Source: Lampris incognitus
Taxonomy: Eukaryota > Chordata > Actinopteri > Lampriformes > Lampridae
Assembly (NCBI RefSeq): GCF_029633865.1
Contig: NC_079214.1
Span: 27,254,224-27,318,223 of the forward strand
DNA: 64,000 nt
Direction of reading: 5' to 3'
Positions within the stretch are counted from its first letter, which is position 1; the number at the start of each line of letters is the position of its first letter. A program made the position numbers and the translations under genes. The notes under the pieces were generated by a model. That model ran no database searches, was not told the DNA's origin, and worked only from the letters and a program-made list of their open reading frames with translations. This document shows positions 39,901-51,700 of the stretch, in pieces.

Positions 39901-42900
39901 AAGAGATTATCTCAGAGGATTTGTTGAGGGCGTCGGCAGCATCAGGACAGCAGGTGCCCGTGATACCCCCTCTCACAATCTACCCCCAACCCCCACGGGC
40001 CGTCATTCCACCATCGGTGCCACGGACACCCCACACTAATTCAGTGTCAACCCAGGGACATCGTCCTGCAGCTCCACATTCAGGGGTAAGCTGATAGTCA
40101 TGTTAATCAATCAATCAACTTTACTGAACATGTTAAGGAAAACATATCAGCAATAAAAACAAACAAACAAATCATTAGCGACAAATAAGCAACTCAATGA
40201 TCATGTTCAAAAGAGGCAAGAAGATATTGAGAACTTTGCTAGGCCTACCCCCTTATACTATTCATGCATTGATGATAGAAAATGAATGCTCAATTTAAAG
40301 CCATCAGTGTCCGTGATATCTATCTCAGTCGACTCAAACAAATCAACCCATTTGGACAAAAAAAATAAAATAAATAAAAATAAAACTGGTCACTGGTCCA
40401 TCTTATAAACGTTCAATATTTTGTTTCTGAGGAATGTTTTTAGTTCAGATAAATTACCACATGTTTTCAGCTCATCACTGCAGTTACTCCACAAACCAAT
40501 TCCCTTGGTTGTAACAAAATTATGTTTTGCATCTGTCCTTACTGGTGGTCTTTTGAATGTACAGGTTCCTCTTAAATTGTGTTTACTTTAAGGTTAATTG
40601 ATAATGTTGATTTGTTCAAGGTAATACTGTGTTCATGTTTAGTAATCACCATTATTACACCCCTTTGTGTGGGGAACAGATTTTGACATACTGAGCCTTA
40701 CCTTGAGATTGCGGCTGTGATTTCACTGTGCTTGTAGGGGTTTGATGAACATGTACTTTTCAATGTTCCTTCATAGATGTTTATGTATTTGGGAGAGGAC
40801 TGGGTGCTATAACAGTCAGTCAGCATTTGAGTGATCGGCATACTCATGGAATAAGTGTGTGCATATGTAAAGGGGGAATGGTCGCCCCATTTAGGGTAAG
40901 GGCCATTTGCATAAATGTATGGGTGGATGTGAGTGAGTGGTCAGTGTTGGGGCAAGATATGAACCAAGGTTATAGGAGGGTGAGGTGGATGCGGTTGACC
41001 CCTGTGAGATGCAAACCCTGCTTTGGGTAAAGGAGGAGTGAATGTCTTGAGTATGTGTGCACGTATGTATGAAATAAATAATGATGCCCTTTGTGCAGTT
41101 ATTTTCTACTTTGTGCAGTTATTTTTTATGCCATCGGGTTTTTTTTTTTTTTGCTATTATTCTTAAGGTTTCTAGTTTCATATTTTGATAATAAAGTTGC
41201 CTCTGTTAACAGTGGGTCTGTCCATTACTCATCTAAATCATTGATTAAAGATAACACTCATTCAGTCTGACTGACTGATTCAGACTCTTAACTCGACTAT
41301 TTCTTATCCAGAGTTTAAGAACCTGGCTACTTCTCCTCTGTGGCACATGAGCAAGCAGACTGCTTAGCTGTCTTCTGTATGTTTGCTCATGAAGATGAAT
41401 AAACTACACACTGAGTTCAAGAGATTACAGTGCAGATTGTGAAAAGCTTAGGAATATAAACATGACTGCCTGTTTGGATAAAGCAAGTTGGAAGACATGT
41501 TTTAATAGTTAAGGTATTCCTAATGAAAATGAAGTGGCTATCAGCGATTTTTATTTAGAACACTATAGTATTTGGGCAGACCCTTAATACATTCCAACAG
41601 CTATCACGTAAGTAGATGCACTGAGAAAAAAAAAGGTTTCTGTGGCCGTCCTAGGTGCTGTAAACAAAGAATTGTCTATGTACCATCTCCTTATCAGCCA
41701 ATCAGGAGAGTTCTTTGCAAGCCGGTGTCTCCATTGGTCCCCACTTGCTGTCAATCAGTTTGCATGTCTGTGAGGCTCTTAGGCAGAAGTGAGGGGGTGG
41801 ATTATTTTCCAAAAACAAATCTCTCTCTCGCTCTCTGTCTATATAAATACCTTTACATAACTGCATCATGTGATTTTGTTTTTTTAAACCAAGGAGAGTA
41901 AAATCTAGAGAGATCGTCCTACACAATTAATTGTGCATCCCTAAATCTATTATCCCGAGGCTTGAATGCACTATGCTATTTTCAAGTACATCAATCTTAT
42001 TTAGCTGATTCCAATCTCCCAATTCTAATGGAGGTAACTGAGGTGAGGCTAGTTAAGACCATTTGGCCTTCACCGATACCCACCTCCCAGATTGAGTAGC
42101 AGAAAGAACGACCATGGCCTACAGAGAAAAGGCTTTGATTACTGCATCTGCTTACAACACTTGTTTTACTAGACACAACAGTGTTTTTTATGTCTTTATG
42201 ACAACTTAAAACAAGTCATATTTTCCACTACTTTACAGAGTTTTGTGCATACAAAGATCTTTGTTGGTCTGGACCAGGCGTTGCCCTCATTCAACGTAAA
42301 TGAGAAAGTTGAGGGTCCAGGTGGGTCTTACCTGGGTCACATCCAGACAGAGACGGGTGCGAGAGTATTCCTCCGGGGAAAGGGATCTGGCTACATTGAA
42401 CAAGCGTCAAAACGAGAGTCCTTTGAGCCTCTTTATGTCTACATCAGGTAATGTAAATGATACTCTACACTCACCTTGCACTATTGATTGACATAAGCTT
42501 GTACCAATGATCTTAAAATCACTCTCATTTTCTGTTGTTCTTTGAGTACATTTTATCTAGCTTAACAACATTCCCTTACGTCTTATAGTCACCCAAATGC
42601 AGCTGGTTTGGAGGCAGCAAAGAAGCTCACTGAAAGTCTGCTGGAAACTGTAAGTTAATACCTTCTTCACAACATTTAACATAATTCTGAACTGACATTC
42701 TAATAGGAGGTATAAGAAGGTGAAACTATTGAAGCATGTAGTTCTCACCGATACCCACCTCCAAGAGCAAGCATGGTAGCGTGAACCACCTGATCTCCAG
42801 AGATAGATTTTGAGCGCTCTGCACCTACCCACAATGTTACTCAATAGTTAAACAAAAATCGTTTCATATTCCTGTACTTTGTGGAATGTAGTTTTTGTAT

Positions 42901-45168
42901 ATAGTCTGTAGTTTTCTTTATATCCTCACTGAGATTTGCTGTTGACTTTTGGTTCTTAGGTGAGAGCTGAACACAGCCGCATGATGTCCATCTACACAGC
43001 CACCGGCTCCACCCAACGTAAGCATTCCTTTACTTTCCTAACTAAACAAACAAATTCTATCAGGCTCACCCATGATCAATTACTAGCCATTTTAATGCAT
43101 TCTTCTTGGGGTAATTAATCCTCTCCTGATGTCTTTAGTGGCTCAACAATAGGTTGGAATAGTAGGTCAGTTTTCAAAAACCCTGTTAACGATCTATGCG
43201 ATATGTGCCATTAACTCCATGTTCTATACTTTCATTTCAGCATACGCAGCACATGGATTTCCACCTAATAGCAATTACTCTAGCCAGGGATCCTGGTATA
43301 ACTACCCAGCAAATGGGTATGCTGGCAGCTATTCAGCGTACCCAGGAGCCAGTGGTTATTGGAGTAATGCAAATGGTCCCCCAAGTCATTCTAACCTGTC
43401 GACAACTCCTCAATCTTCTCAGGCAATGGTTCAGTATCCTGTGTGTCCTAGGAAACCGCATCCGTATATGGTCCAGGTATGTATATTCCACACCAAAAAA
43501 CTAAAATACTTAAAGACAAGACAACAGATTGTTGACATTAAATTCTAGCTCATATTGGCTTATCAAGCTTTGTAAATTCTGTGGACATGGCAGATCTGTA
43601 AAAGCCGGTGGTTAGCTTCTATATTTAAAAGCCTGCCATAACATCCATTTGTTTCTTTTGTGCCCAAGGATCCTGGGAGCAGTGACACAACGGAACCTGA
43701 AGGATCCTCAAGCAGTCCCCCAGAGTCAGGAAGTCCAAAACGCCACTTCCAGGAGGCGGCTGAGAAAGAACAGGTGAAATGAAAGTGACATACTCATTGT
43801 AGACACATTCACATTTCTTGATGCTTTGGCCCAACCCTTCTCTCCAGAAGATGATTGATAAGTTGATTGCCGTGTTACCTCCGGCTTGGTCAGGCGTCCT
43901 ACAGATACAATTGGCCGTGTCTGTGGTTGGGAAGCCAGATGTGGATATGTGTCCTGGTCGCTGCACTCGCGCTTCCTCTGGTCGGTCGGGGCGCCTGTTC
44001 GGGGGGAGGGGGAACTGGGGGGAATAGCGTGATCCTCTCACGCGCTATGCCCCCCTGGCAAAACTCTTCACTGTCAGGTGAAAAGAAGCAGCTGGTGACT
44101 CTACATGTATCGGAGGAGACATGGTAGTCTGCAGCCCTCGACAGAGGGGGTTGAGCAGCGACTGGGATGGCTTGGAAGAGTAGGGTAATTGGCCGGATAC
44201 AATTGGGGAGAACAGGGGGGGGGGGGTCCAAAAAAAAAAGAGGAGATGATGATTGGTAAGTTTAGTTTTTTTTTTTCTGGAAATCCTTAATTCATTTTCC
44301 CATTCTAGTCTGCCAGCAGCTCCTCTGAAGCCCCTGCTACTCAGGAGTTGCCACTTCCCACCTTCAGCGTTGCAGAGGAGAAAGGACAAGAAAGGTACTT
44401 CTCAAGATTTCTTCTACGTTGAGTGGCAAACTCCCTGAATGTTTGTTGTGGCAGCTGTCATTTGATGCTCCCCTTGCTCTCTTTAGTATGCTGATGCCTC
44501 CACCGCCGCCTCCCATTGTGGCCCCTCTTTCTGCTGCACGCAAACGGCCGAGAGACGCCTTGCCGGAACCTCCAGCCAAAATGCCTTGCAACACCGCACC
44601 AGTGGGTATGTATCACACTTGACCTTGTCCGACCCAAGTAGTCAGACATTTTATCTATGGAGTTGTGTGAAATGGCTTCTCCCCCACCCCGTGGAGGATT
44701 GGGAGCATAGTGGAGACCTATTTGATTCCCTCAGCTGGTAGAATCCACTAACATGTTCTTCCTGTATATGTTCTTTGTCTTTCCCTTGTTTTCTCTCTCA
44801 ACATGTTTCCATGGACCTGCCTGTTATGGATGTGTGCTCTGCTGCCGTTTCATTTGATATCCCCCCTCCCCTGGCTGTGGATCAAACCAACTCAAAACCA
44901 CCGCTAACTTTGGGGCTCCTCAATGGGTTATCTTTTTTTGTTTGGTTCTTTTTTTTCCTCTCACCCTGTCCCCCTGCCTCTCCTAAATCTCCCCCATTCT
45001 TTCTCTTTTTCTCCGTGTCCATTTTATTGTGCCCTCACAGGTGTTCAAGAGGTGTGTGAGAAGAAATGTAAAGTGCTTGAGGATGCGTCAGGGCTAGTGC
45101 CATACGGAGGAGATTCCTCCGATGAAGAGGAGGAGAGGACACGCAGCAGTAAGACCGCTAACTCATAA
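33986..45168 (+). CDS. KHDC4: KH domain-containing protein 4 (BLOM7-like splicing factor), complete
   Basis: KHDC4 is a nuclear RNA-binding protein associated with the spliceosome. Exons: 33986-34014, 35009-35309, 35419-35538, 38681-38754, 39152-39204, 39883-40085, 42239-42447, 42589-42649, 42960-43017, 43241-43476, 43669-43773, 44309-44394, 44487-44605, 45041-45168. They total 1782 nt, 593 residues (human about 614), with all phases matching. The N-terminus has the SRWDQPAQP motif and [14 protein letters not shown]. The first KH-like unit spans about 130-205 ([44 protein letters not shown]). The second spans about 262-365 ([45 protein letters not shown]). A Tyr/Gly/Pro-rich stretch follows, then an acidic end ([14 protein letters not shown]). 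The ATG at 33986 has a purine at -3 and is followed by an in-frame second ATG four codons on. The C-terminus is shorter than in human; see the splice-donor finding. Confidence 0.96.
34905..34998 (+). mobile_element. L2 LINE 3' tail abutting a KHDC4 splice acceptor
   Basis: The block (GAGTCAAATTCCCTGTATTTG, CCAAATAAACTGATTCTGAT) matches the tails at 37000-37040 and 47045-47142. It ends ten bases before the exon at 35009, so it contributes to the acceptor region. Confidence 0.78.
35578..37690 (-). mobile_element. L2-clade LINE, inverted and degenerate, in KHDC4 intron 3
   Basis: The minus strand carries an L2 reverse transcriptase remnant: [14 protein letters not shown] at about 37380-37330, [17 protein letters not shown] at about 36610-36550, and [10 protein letters not shown]-like codons (after a frameshift) at about 36370-36330. 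The 3' tail ends at 35578 (reverse complement CAATAAAGTTGAATTTGAA). It is split by a second L2 piece at 36656-37040. Stops and frameshifts are numerous. Confidence 0.85.
36656..37040 (+). mobile_element. 5'-truncated L2 copy nested in the inverted L2 LINE
   Basis: A 385-bp + strand L2 3' end (the reverse of the 54148-54500 block, ending GCCAATAAACATGATTCTG) is flanked by AAGTGAGC at 36648-36655 and 37041-37048, an 8-bp target duplication. A 134-codon open frame across 36504-36908 is a chimera of the two elements. Confidence 0.85.
37691..38680. other. KHDC4 intron 3, 3' part
   Basis: No exon is seen. A short inverted retroposon tail (AAGTAAAGTCCATTTTATTTG at about 38341) is the only recognised repeat. 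Confidence 0.4.
40108..40700 (-). mobile_element. Inverted LINE 3' region, clade unknown
   Basis: It begins with an inverted (TTGA)n-type tail (AATCAATCAATCAACTTTAC), followed by sequence that on the minus strand looks like a decayed LINE C-terminus. Assignment rests mainly on the tail and composition. Confidence 0.4.
40701..42020. other. KHDC4 intron 6, middle part
   Basis: No exon is recognised. CTTTGTGCAGTTATTTTCTAC is repeated almost exactly at 41091-41130, and a (CT)n patch stands at 41820-41840. Confidence 0.4.
42028..42162 (+). ncRNA. Candidate H/ACA box snoRNA in KHDC4 intron 6
   Basis: The sequence folds by eye into the hairpin-hinge-hairpin-tail shape of H/ACA guide RNAs. The 5' hairpin has an outer stem GGAGGT (42030-42035) with ACCTCC (42082-42087). 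Its inner stem is GGTGAGGC (42042-42049) with GCCTTCACC (42066-42074). The internal pocket between them is AACTGA / GATACCC. The hinge has a near-consensus H box (AGATTG, 42089-42094). The 3' hairpin pairs GTAGCAGA (42096-42103) with TCTGCTTAC (42147-42155), with an inner GCCT/AGGC stem. ACA stands at 42157-42159, three bases before the inferred 3' end. Human KHDC4 introns host H/ACA RNAs (SNORA80E, SCARNA4), which supports the call. The modification target is not determined. Confidence 0.72.
42704..42836 (+). ncRNA. Second candidate H/ACA box snoRNA in KHDC4 intron 8
   Basis: The 5' hairpin has the same design as the candidate in intron 6. The outer stem is GGAGGT (42706-42711) with ACCTCC (42757-42762). 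The inner stem is GGTGAAACTA (42719-42728) with TAGTTCTCACC (42739-42749, one bulge). The right pocket strand GATACCC is identical to the first copy. The H box AGAGCA (42764-42769) fits ANANNA exactly. The 3' stem pairs GGTAG and GTG (42775-42783) with CACCTACC (42122+600 to 42129+600, i.e. 42822-42829). ACA stands at 42831-42833, three bases before the end. The inner fold of the 3' hairpin is less clear (CAGAG/CTCTG). The two RNAs look like diverged duplicates in one host gene. Confidence 0.7.
43865..44247 (+). mobile_element. tRNA-derived SINE, family A, copy 4 (5'-truncated)
   Basis: The copy starts inside the head-body junction (CCGTGTTACCTCCGGCTTGG) and ends in an A-run. GATGATTGATAAGTT (43850-43864) and GATGATTGGTAAGTT (44248-44262) flank it, a 15-bp target duplication with one change. 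It lies in the KHDC4 intron between 43773 and 44309. Confidence 0.92.
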
Positions 45169-45625
45169 CCACCCCTCCTAAATCTCCCTCAAATCTCTCC
45201 CACTGCATTGGCCACCCACAGTCCAGATTCTAGATCTTTGTACATCAACAAAGCTCTCAAAACCAAGAACCCCTTCAGACATGACTGCAGTTCTAAAGTA
45301 ACTGACACATTTTCATTAAAGACCCTTTTTTATTTCAATTCTCAAAATATATTTTGTCCATAAATGAGTCCAGTCTTTTGGATTTCCATCACTTGCTTTG
45401 CACCAGTTGCTGATGATGATAGATACATATACATATTGTAAGATTCAGCGGAGCTTTTTTCTTATCTTGGAAAATGGTGTATGCCTGTTCCCATGGAATA
45501 CTGTAATAAAAAAAATTGAAAATCATGACCTCTGTCATACATTTTCATGTTTTGTTTTGTCTTTTTTGCATTTTTTACCAACTTTTTTTTTTGTATTGTA
45601 ATAAACGGTCTTTGACACAGTTTCT
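45169..45625 (+). other. KHDC4: KHDC4 3' untranslated region
   Basis: Sequence after the TAA stop, with AATAAA at 45505-45510 and 45600-45605; the second is followed by a GT/T-rich stretch and is the likelier main site. It faces the FSD2 3' end, whose stop is at 45751. Confidence 0.6.
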
Positions 45626-45750
45626 TCTGGAATAATTTTTTAGTTTTCTGTCTTTTCAGTGATGGTCTTCATACAAAGTTCTAAATTACACTTAAAACCA
45701 TCTATGGGTCATATTATGTGTAGAGGACTCTGGAATACAACCATTACTTG

Positions 45751-48700
45751 TCAGATAAGCATGTACTCTGGAGTTTCTATGCCATTGTGCACAGTGAGAG
45801 CTCCTGGGTTGTCCAAGGCAAAGCAGGGATGCACATAATTTTGGAAGTGACAGTGGAAGGTGTAAAGGTGTTGTTGTAGATTGACATTGAAGAAGGACAG
45901 CGTCCCCCTCTCATAGTCCAGTGCCACTCCAATCCGCACTGGGTTCACTGTGATTCTAAGGTCAGGGCTCCAACCGTTATGCAGAAACTCGTACTTGTGC
46001 CTAAGGAGAGAGTTGGAAAGTCATGATGCCACACGCACCACATGCCTCACAGGTCCAGTAAATTCCCAGCCTCCAAGCAGTGAAAATAAACAGGAGTAGA
46101 TCGAAAACATCTGCTGGAATTAATACCACTTCTTATGCGTTTCAGAATAATGTTCTCAAAGCGATTTGTGTTGTAAATGGCTGAATTGTTGCGGAACGAG
46201 TGGTATCATGCCTGTGAAATAGGATCGAAGGAGTGCGTGTTGTCAGGTTCTGTGCAGGCTGAGCCACATAGGATGATGTTGACATGCAGAATGTAAAGCA
46301 TTCTCAAAGTTTGTGTGATAAGCCTTGAATGAGCTGTCAAAAATCGATAGTCTAATTGTCCTGCCGGCTGCCTTGATCTAAGAATAGTTACTATAGCAAC
46401 AGCTATAAGGTAATAGATATTCTATGGGCTTCTCTGCATGAATTAGAATCAACTTCCAATTGTCTTAATTATCTGCACATAAAGGCACAGCAGATTCTGT
46501 TTAGGAAGCTGTTTAATGATGGAAAACAGTCTTAGCCCACTTTCTTTATAGTAGTCACCCTGAAATGAAATGGATTGACCGCATTTACTCAGTATGTTTA
46601 TTTCTGTGAAATTAATTCTCCCCTTTTTCAGGCAGTACAATAAACAGGATTATTTTTTCAGTACTAGGATCAGATCATTCTACAACAGGCTACAAATATC
46701 TAGCGTGCTGGTACCTGGAAGGAGTGAGGATGTGTCTCATGCACCATGAGGAGGTGTTTGCTCCAAGATACGAGTTCCTTTGGGTGTCCTCATATGCAAC
46801 TCCGATCCTGAACTCGGTGTCATTGTCCACCTCCACCTCCCAGTAATGTCTGCCTCGCACTGGTATCAAATCCCCCAGCACAGCTACACATCTACACACG
46901 CATGTGCATGGGTGAATTTCACGATTATATGAGCCAACATGGCACCCTGAAAAGCTCCCCACAGTGGTATTCATTTCTTTACTTGCAGTTTTAAAGTTTG
47001 TTTGACTTGTCAACTTGCACTTTTTTCATGTATACATTTTCTATAGCTTTGCTGTTACATTTAGTGGGTTGTAAGCACACCAGTCAGATTCCTTGTATGT
47101 GTTAACTTTCTGACTTTTTTTAATAAAAGCGATTCTGATTCAAAGGTTAATACATATAAAAGTTATTCATATAATAGTTTGTATTGTCAGATTAGTAACA
47201 ATGGAATAGTCAACCTGGCAAAGGTGTTGTCATCAAAGGCCATAGCACTTAGCGGCAGCTCCTCATCCCCATAAAACATGGTGAAGCCATCTTCAGAGAT
47301 AGACAGGCATGGATGGGCTGTATCCTCCAGAAGATGGAAAAATGTACCTGTCCCCCCCGCCCCACACACATACATGTAGATGTCTAGCATTTCATAAGTT
47401 TGGTTTTTTTTAACTCGGTAGGCTCTGATGCTAGGATATTGACAACTGGTTTTATTGTGGCTGTTGGGATCCAACATATACTCCTTAATTCATATAACTT
47501 AAATTCCTTCCTATTCACACATTTCATGCTGTTGGCTGGTTTTACTGCTGTGCTTTGCATGCCTTGTATCTGTGCTAATACTTTATATATATTCTTAACC
47601 TTTTCCTCACATATTTCTAGTATTGCTAGGTGGGTTGTGTTGTGATATTCCCTTTGATATTTTTCTATTTATATCCTTTTTTACCCCTTAGCTGCATATC
47701 TGCTACTGCAAGGATCAAATTTCCCCACGAGGATCATTTAAATTTCATCTTATCTGACCTGCATTGCTCCTCACCTGTTGTGGAGATTACAAAGGCTTCA
47801 CTCCTGTCGCTGGGCCCACCGATGTTGACTGCTCTGACAGAGATGAGATAGCGTTTTCCTGTCTGCAGTTGGATCAGACATTGACAGGTGGGCACAGCTA
47901 CTATGGACCTGCAGAGATTGACCAATGGGATATAATGTTCCTTTTCAATGTATTTGGCACAAGTATGGTAACATTTGTGTTGGCACTATTCTTACAACAG
48001 CGAAAAGCTTCCAAATATCAATATCCAATAAAATCTGAAATGCTAGATGAAAACTCCGATAGCCAAGGAGGACCATTTGTCGGCACCCTTTTTGCACATA
48101 CTTTAGAAGGCTTGATGGGGGGGGGGGGATACCAATAGCGTCGGTCTTCCTTAATTTTAGTTTCTGCAGTGATCAAATGAAAATCACCCCAAATGGTGGG
48201 ACTTGCATGTCAGCTGAGTCTTGAGTGCCATAAGAGGCAAAGCTAAGAATAAATTTTCAAGGACATATTCTCTTGAATCAGCAGGTCTAAAACCATGGGA
48301 CCTAAAAAGTCCCAGGCAATTACAAAAAGAGTCTTGTTTATGGATTTGCTGAAACAAAAAAAAGCTTCATTCATGTGCAGCATAGTAAAAAGAAAAGACA
48401 TCATGTACTACATCTTACACAAAGCTCTGCAGCTCAAATGGGCCATTTCCTATCAGGGCTTCTATCTGGCAATATTTCTTGTTCAACATAAAAACGGGTT
48501 ATTCAGCCATATTAAGAAAAAAAAAAAGGCACTAGACTTGCATAGTGTGAGTCAGTTTCTCATGGACCATAGTCCTGTTTGCATGTAGCATAAAAATGTG
48601 TGTAAATAGACTAGAGACACATTGAACAAGAATTTAAATCCTTCAGTGTGCCTTTGGTATAGTTACACTTAGAATTTAGTGCAGTTTGACTAAATCTGAT

Positions 48701-51700
48701 ATCAGATTTACTCAACAGATTTTTATGCCAAATGTAAACAGGGTGCATGATACGGACAATGAGTGATGAGGTAGGTGTGTGTTTGTGTGTGTGTGTGTGT
48801 GTGGTAAAGACAGTTCTCACTCGGTAATACTGCTCTGTCCAGCACCTGTATCCATCTCACTGAGCTCCACTGTGTAAGAGTCGACAGGATTGGTATTTCC
48901 AGATTCCCAGCGAATCAGAGCAGCTTCCGGACAGCTGGTGCACTCCCTCTGCTTTATTATGGGAGGTGAGGGCACTATGGGAAAAAAGAATATGCAGTTT
49001 TTATGTTTTATTCTGATCACATCAACCTTGTGAGTCTGGAATGACTCCAAAGTCTGAAGTGGAAGTCTCGCCAGGACAATAGAGCAATTTCTAAAACCGT
49101 CCGAACTTTAATGACTAATCATGTCATGGCACAGCTGGAGCGTTTATTACCCGTCATGTATAGGGCCTTCTCACTCGCTGGGCTGATGCCTGTGGTGTTG
49201 GTCGCTGTCACCCAGAGCTCATACTGAGCGTTGGGCAGCAGATCTGTCACGGTGCAGTGGGTCTCCTTCGCCTTTACCTTGGACACTGACGAAGTCAACA
49301 GCAACCATTTAACATATGATTTGTTTTTTGCTGTCTTTCACAGGACACACAAACCAGTAAAAGGAATCTTCAGCACTTTTACATTGCATTTAAAAGGCTA
49401 AGTCACTCTCAACGAGTCAGCTCAGCAGACAATGTGAAACTAAAATGTTTTTGCTCCATACCATCCGGTCCACAGATGCTGTCTGCTGGTGTGTCCTCCA
49501 GCACGGGCCTGTAGTAGAGTTCGTAGTACTCCACTGTATCATCTGAAAACAGGCTCCAGCACACACGCAAAGATGTCTGTGTGGCAGAATTGGGAATCTG
49601 GGGATTGATCACTGGGGCAGATGGGGCTGGAGTGACATCAGCAGAAAATCAGAATCAGAATCTCCTTACAGGGATCTAAAATTACTTTCATTGTAATATC
49701 AGTATAGCAGCAAGGCTGGTTTCATTTGGCAAAGCTGCTTTTCAATTGTGAATGTTTCTCATCCACATAAGTAATATATTTACTTTATGCATATCTACAA
49801 AATGCATTCTCTTTTATAACAGATGCGTCCTTTTGGGAGGTAAATCAAACCTATGGAATGTAAAACACATACACAATCACAAATGTATCAAGACAATTGT
49901 TGGTGATTCAAGATGAGATATGTAATCATGAGTCATCTCCAATTATCAGCAAGATTTTTCTCTAGAAGCCATATGGCAAAAGTGATGTATAGAGAGAGAG
50001 AGATGAGAGGTGTACTTGATTAATCCTTGTGGGGAATTTGTTCTCTGCATTTAACCCATCCTATTGTATAGGAGCAGTGGGCAGCTGCAGTGCCCAGGCA
50101 CCAACTCCAGTTCTTCTTTCTATTGCCTTGCTCAGGAGCACAGGCAAGAGTATTCACCCTAATGTGCATATCTTTTTGATGGTGGGAGGAAACCGGAACA
50201 CCTGGAGGAAACCCACGCAGACACTGGGAGAACATGCAAACTCCACACAGAAAGGACCTGGGACTGCCTGGGGTTCGAACCCAGGACCTTCTTGCTGTGA
50301 TGCAACAGTGCTTACCATTGGGCCACCTTGCCACAAGTTATGTATGCAAGTTATTTAATTTAGAGCGCCACTCAATTATTGACACATTGGAGATCACTCC
50401 ATAATTAAACACACAAAGGCAGTAAATTGCTAGTTACTCGTCTCTAGGCAACCACTGTGCCCCAGACAGCTACGTTGTAATTATGGACACATGGAGTGCA
50501 CAATACCCTCAAGATGTTTAATCTTCTATTCTCTTGTGCCTCAAACTAAAGAAGCAATTGGTTGTTTATTTAAGAGTCAAATTGCCTTGGACTGTAAGTG
50601 ATAAAAACAATCAACTGCTTTTTATCTATGAACTTGACCCATCATAGGTGCAAATAAACAGTCTGTTGGCGTGTATTGCATATTAAATGTTTGAGGAAGA
50701 AAAGCAGCATAGCCATCAGACCTGGAACAATGTTGATGGAGTCCATCATGGTTTTGACATCTGATAAGTCAGCAAGAGGTGTATTAAACTCAAGGGATGT
50801 TGACAGTGTGAGGTCAATCTTCTCTTTAGCAAACTCCTCAATTCTGGTGATACATAAAAATACGCATTAGATACTGGGGATTTAACATAAAGGTAAATCA
50901 CCTGGTGTCATGCCATTCAATAGCTTCCGTATTAGATGGATAAGTTTATCCATTTACATTTGTGCAATATAATTTTCAAACTACGCACAACATTCCTTTA
51001 GAAACACGTGCAGTGGAAGACAGTATAACCAACTTGTGTAAGTCACCAACACATTATCTTTAGCCTTTTAAAATACCAGTATCATTAGATTGAGTGCGTT
51101 AGTCCAGTGACAGACATGCTTTATTAATCACTCTGAACAACATCATAATGTATTACCTCTTAACTGTGGGCATAACTGCCTGCCAACAAAGTTTAGAGCA
51201 GAGCAGTTCAATAACATAGTAAATCAATATATAAATACTTTTCAATATTTCACATTGCAAAAATTATCAGTGTTTTACATTACAAAAATTGGCATCAGAC
51301 ATTCTAGCATCTGAAATGTATTATGACTCTCGACTTGGCGTGGAGAACTGGAGAGCATCAACCAACACTGCACAAGAACAAGAGGCAACAGACCCTTAGA
51401 AAAAGTCTCTTGTCCTGGCTGCGGTAGATCTCTTGAGCAGTCTCAATTAGCTCCTTGGAGGCATCCAGTGTCCGGCCACATCCCAGCAGCTGGTTGTACA
51501 GGGCTTCCAACTTGCCCTTCTTCTCCTCCTCCAGCTCAGCTGCCCTCTCATCATACCGCTGAGACAATGTCTGTAGCACGTCATTGTAGTGCTGTTCTAA
51601 GTGCTGCTCCTGACGTCCAAAGTTCTCCTGCACACACAGTAGCATGTTAAAATACTGCAGTGAAGAGAGACTGATTTTGTTTGCTATTTAAATTGTCAGC

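Noticed and set aside
47764-48138. 124-codon + strand frame
   Set aside because: It overlaps an FSD2 FN3 exon on the antisense strand and then runs through intron; no family resemblance.
50881-50925. Alternative FSD2 micro-exon CTATTGAATGGCATGACACCAG before GTGATT
   Set aside because: It is 22 nt and would break the reading frame with the next exon; the 23-nt exon at 51157-51179 fits phase and family.
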